5,916 nucleotides of DNA. Origin: Thermodesulfovibrionales bacterium. Its GTDB lineage: Bacteria; Nitrospirota; Thermodesulfovibrionia; Thermodesulfovibrionales; UBA1546. A program made the translations under genes and the position numbers. This document shows positions 5,635 to 5,916 of this stretch, one piece after another. The stretch is from positions 1 through 5,916 of the forward strand of contig CAKKPR010000226.1 of the NCBI GenBank assembly GCA_919901705.1, read 5' to 3'. The notes below the pieces were generated by a model. It searched no databases and had not been told where the DNA came from. It saw only the letters and a list, made by a program, of their open reading frames with translations. Position 1 is the first letter of the stretch; each line of letters starts with the position of its first letter.

Positions 5635-5916
5635 TTACTTTATCGCCCCGCCTGAAAAAATAATTCTGTCAAATGTGCGGTTGAGGGTCTTGCTCTTGAA
5701 GTTTACCATCTCGGTGCCGGGCTGAAAAGACATGTTCTGTCCCTTTTTTACCTTCATCTGCGGTACAGCCACCCATGTTTTCTTCCCTTTCTTTTCAAGG
5801 CAGACATATGTGTATCCGCCGCTATCCATTGTTTCAACAACCTTTCCTGATAAAACAGCATCTGCGTAAACATTCTGTCCTGCAAACAGGGCTGCAAGAA
5901 CTAAAGCCATAATTGA
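5635..5916 (-). CDS. Small exported NrfJ-type protein, 5' end probably beyond the window
   Basis: Small periplasmic protein resembling the NrfJ-like family, whose shared pattern is G-x-V-x-E-T-M-x-x-x-G-Y-T-Y, W-x-A-x-P and F-x-S-K-x-L-x-R-T-F-D-x-I-I-F-S. Counting from the in-frame ATG at 5910, the matches are GKVVETMDSGGYTYVCLE (22-39), TWVAVP (45-50), FKSKTLNRTFDRIIFSGG (71-88). The family is known near cytochrome nitrite reductase genes in some bacteria and elsewhere without clear function. The N-terminus MALVLAALFAGQNVYA is a signal-peptide core with a likely cut at VYA|D, but it lacks the usual positive residues and the frame stays open to the edge, so the real start is probably a few codons outside; the ATG at 5910 is the fallback. 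Downstream is its own terminator. Family assignment is from recall. Confidence 0.75.
   Translation of the reverse strand, partial: SIMALVLAALFAGQNVYADAVLSGKVVETMDSGGYTYVCLEKKGKKTWVAVPQMKVKKGQNMSFQPGTEMVNFKSKTLNRTFDRIIFSGGAIK

Overview
The window is a compact bacterial chromosomal segment of moderate GC, probably from a Gram-negative anaerobe-like lineage. Nitrospirota or a former deltaproteobacterial group would fit the UvrA variant, the small exported NrfJ-type protein and the short-type LeuD. This is an impression from protein flavour, not a proven assignment. No tRNA, rRNA, CRISPR array, insertion sequence or phage gene was found.

Layout: positions 1-2194 hold a minus-strand operon read right to left: dppB-like permease, dppC-like permease (TAATG overlap), then leuD, which starts 6 nt after the dppC stop and leaves the window at the left edge. 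Positions 2195-2474 are a divergent control region. It holds a good sigma70-type promoter reading right (TTGACA, 18 bp, TATATT), a TATAAT box reading left just upstream of dppB, and a 13-bp hairpin in the presumed leader of the rightward transcript. This leader leads to a 51-codon gene (2475-2630, + strand) for a basic, cysteine-rich zinc-ribbon-like protein with a strong Shine-Dalgarno, not recognised as any named family. A 13-bp hairpin separates it from the convergent uvrA (2697-5510, minus strand). A strong intrinsic terminator (5593-5620) then closes a minus-strand gene for a small secreted NrfJ-type protein that runs off the right edge.

Function: the segment mixes unrelated housekeeping jobs: peptide-type ABC import, leucine biosynthesis (isopropylmalate isomerase), nucleotide excision repair, and a periplasmic small protein. 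No substrate-binding protein or ATPase for the transporter, and no leuC, is visible.

The most unusual feature is inside uvrA. Three stretches of short tandem repeats, all with a 7-bp period, interrupt the coding sequence in frame. One is a perfect AGCTGAG array (4.3 copies), one a degenerate AGCTGAN array about 120 bp away, and one a 60-bp block made of GGGTTTN-like and CTGCYYC-like heptads. Because 7 is not a multiple of 3, gain or loss of one unit in the perfect array would truncate UvrA, and I traced the stop codons reached in both cases.
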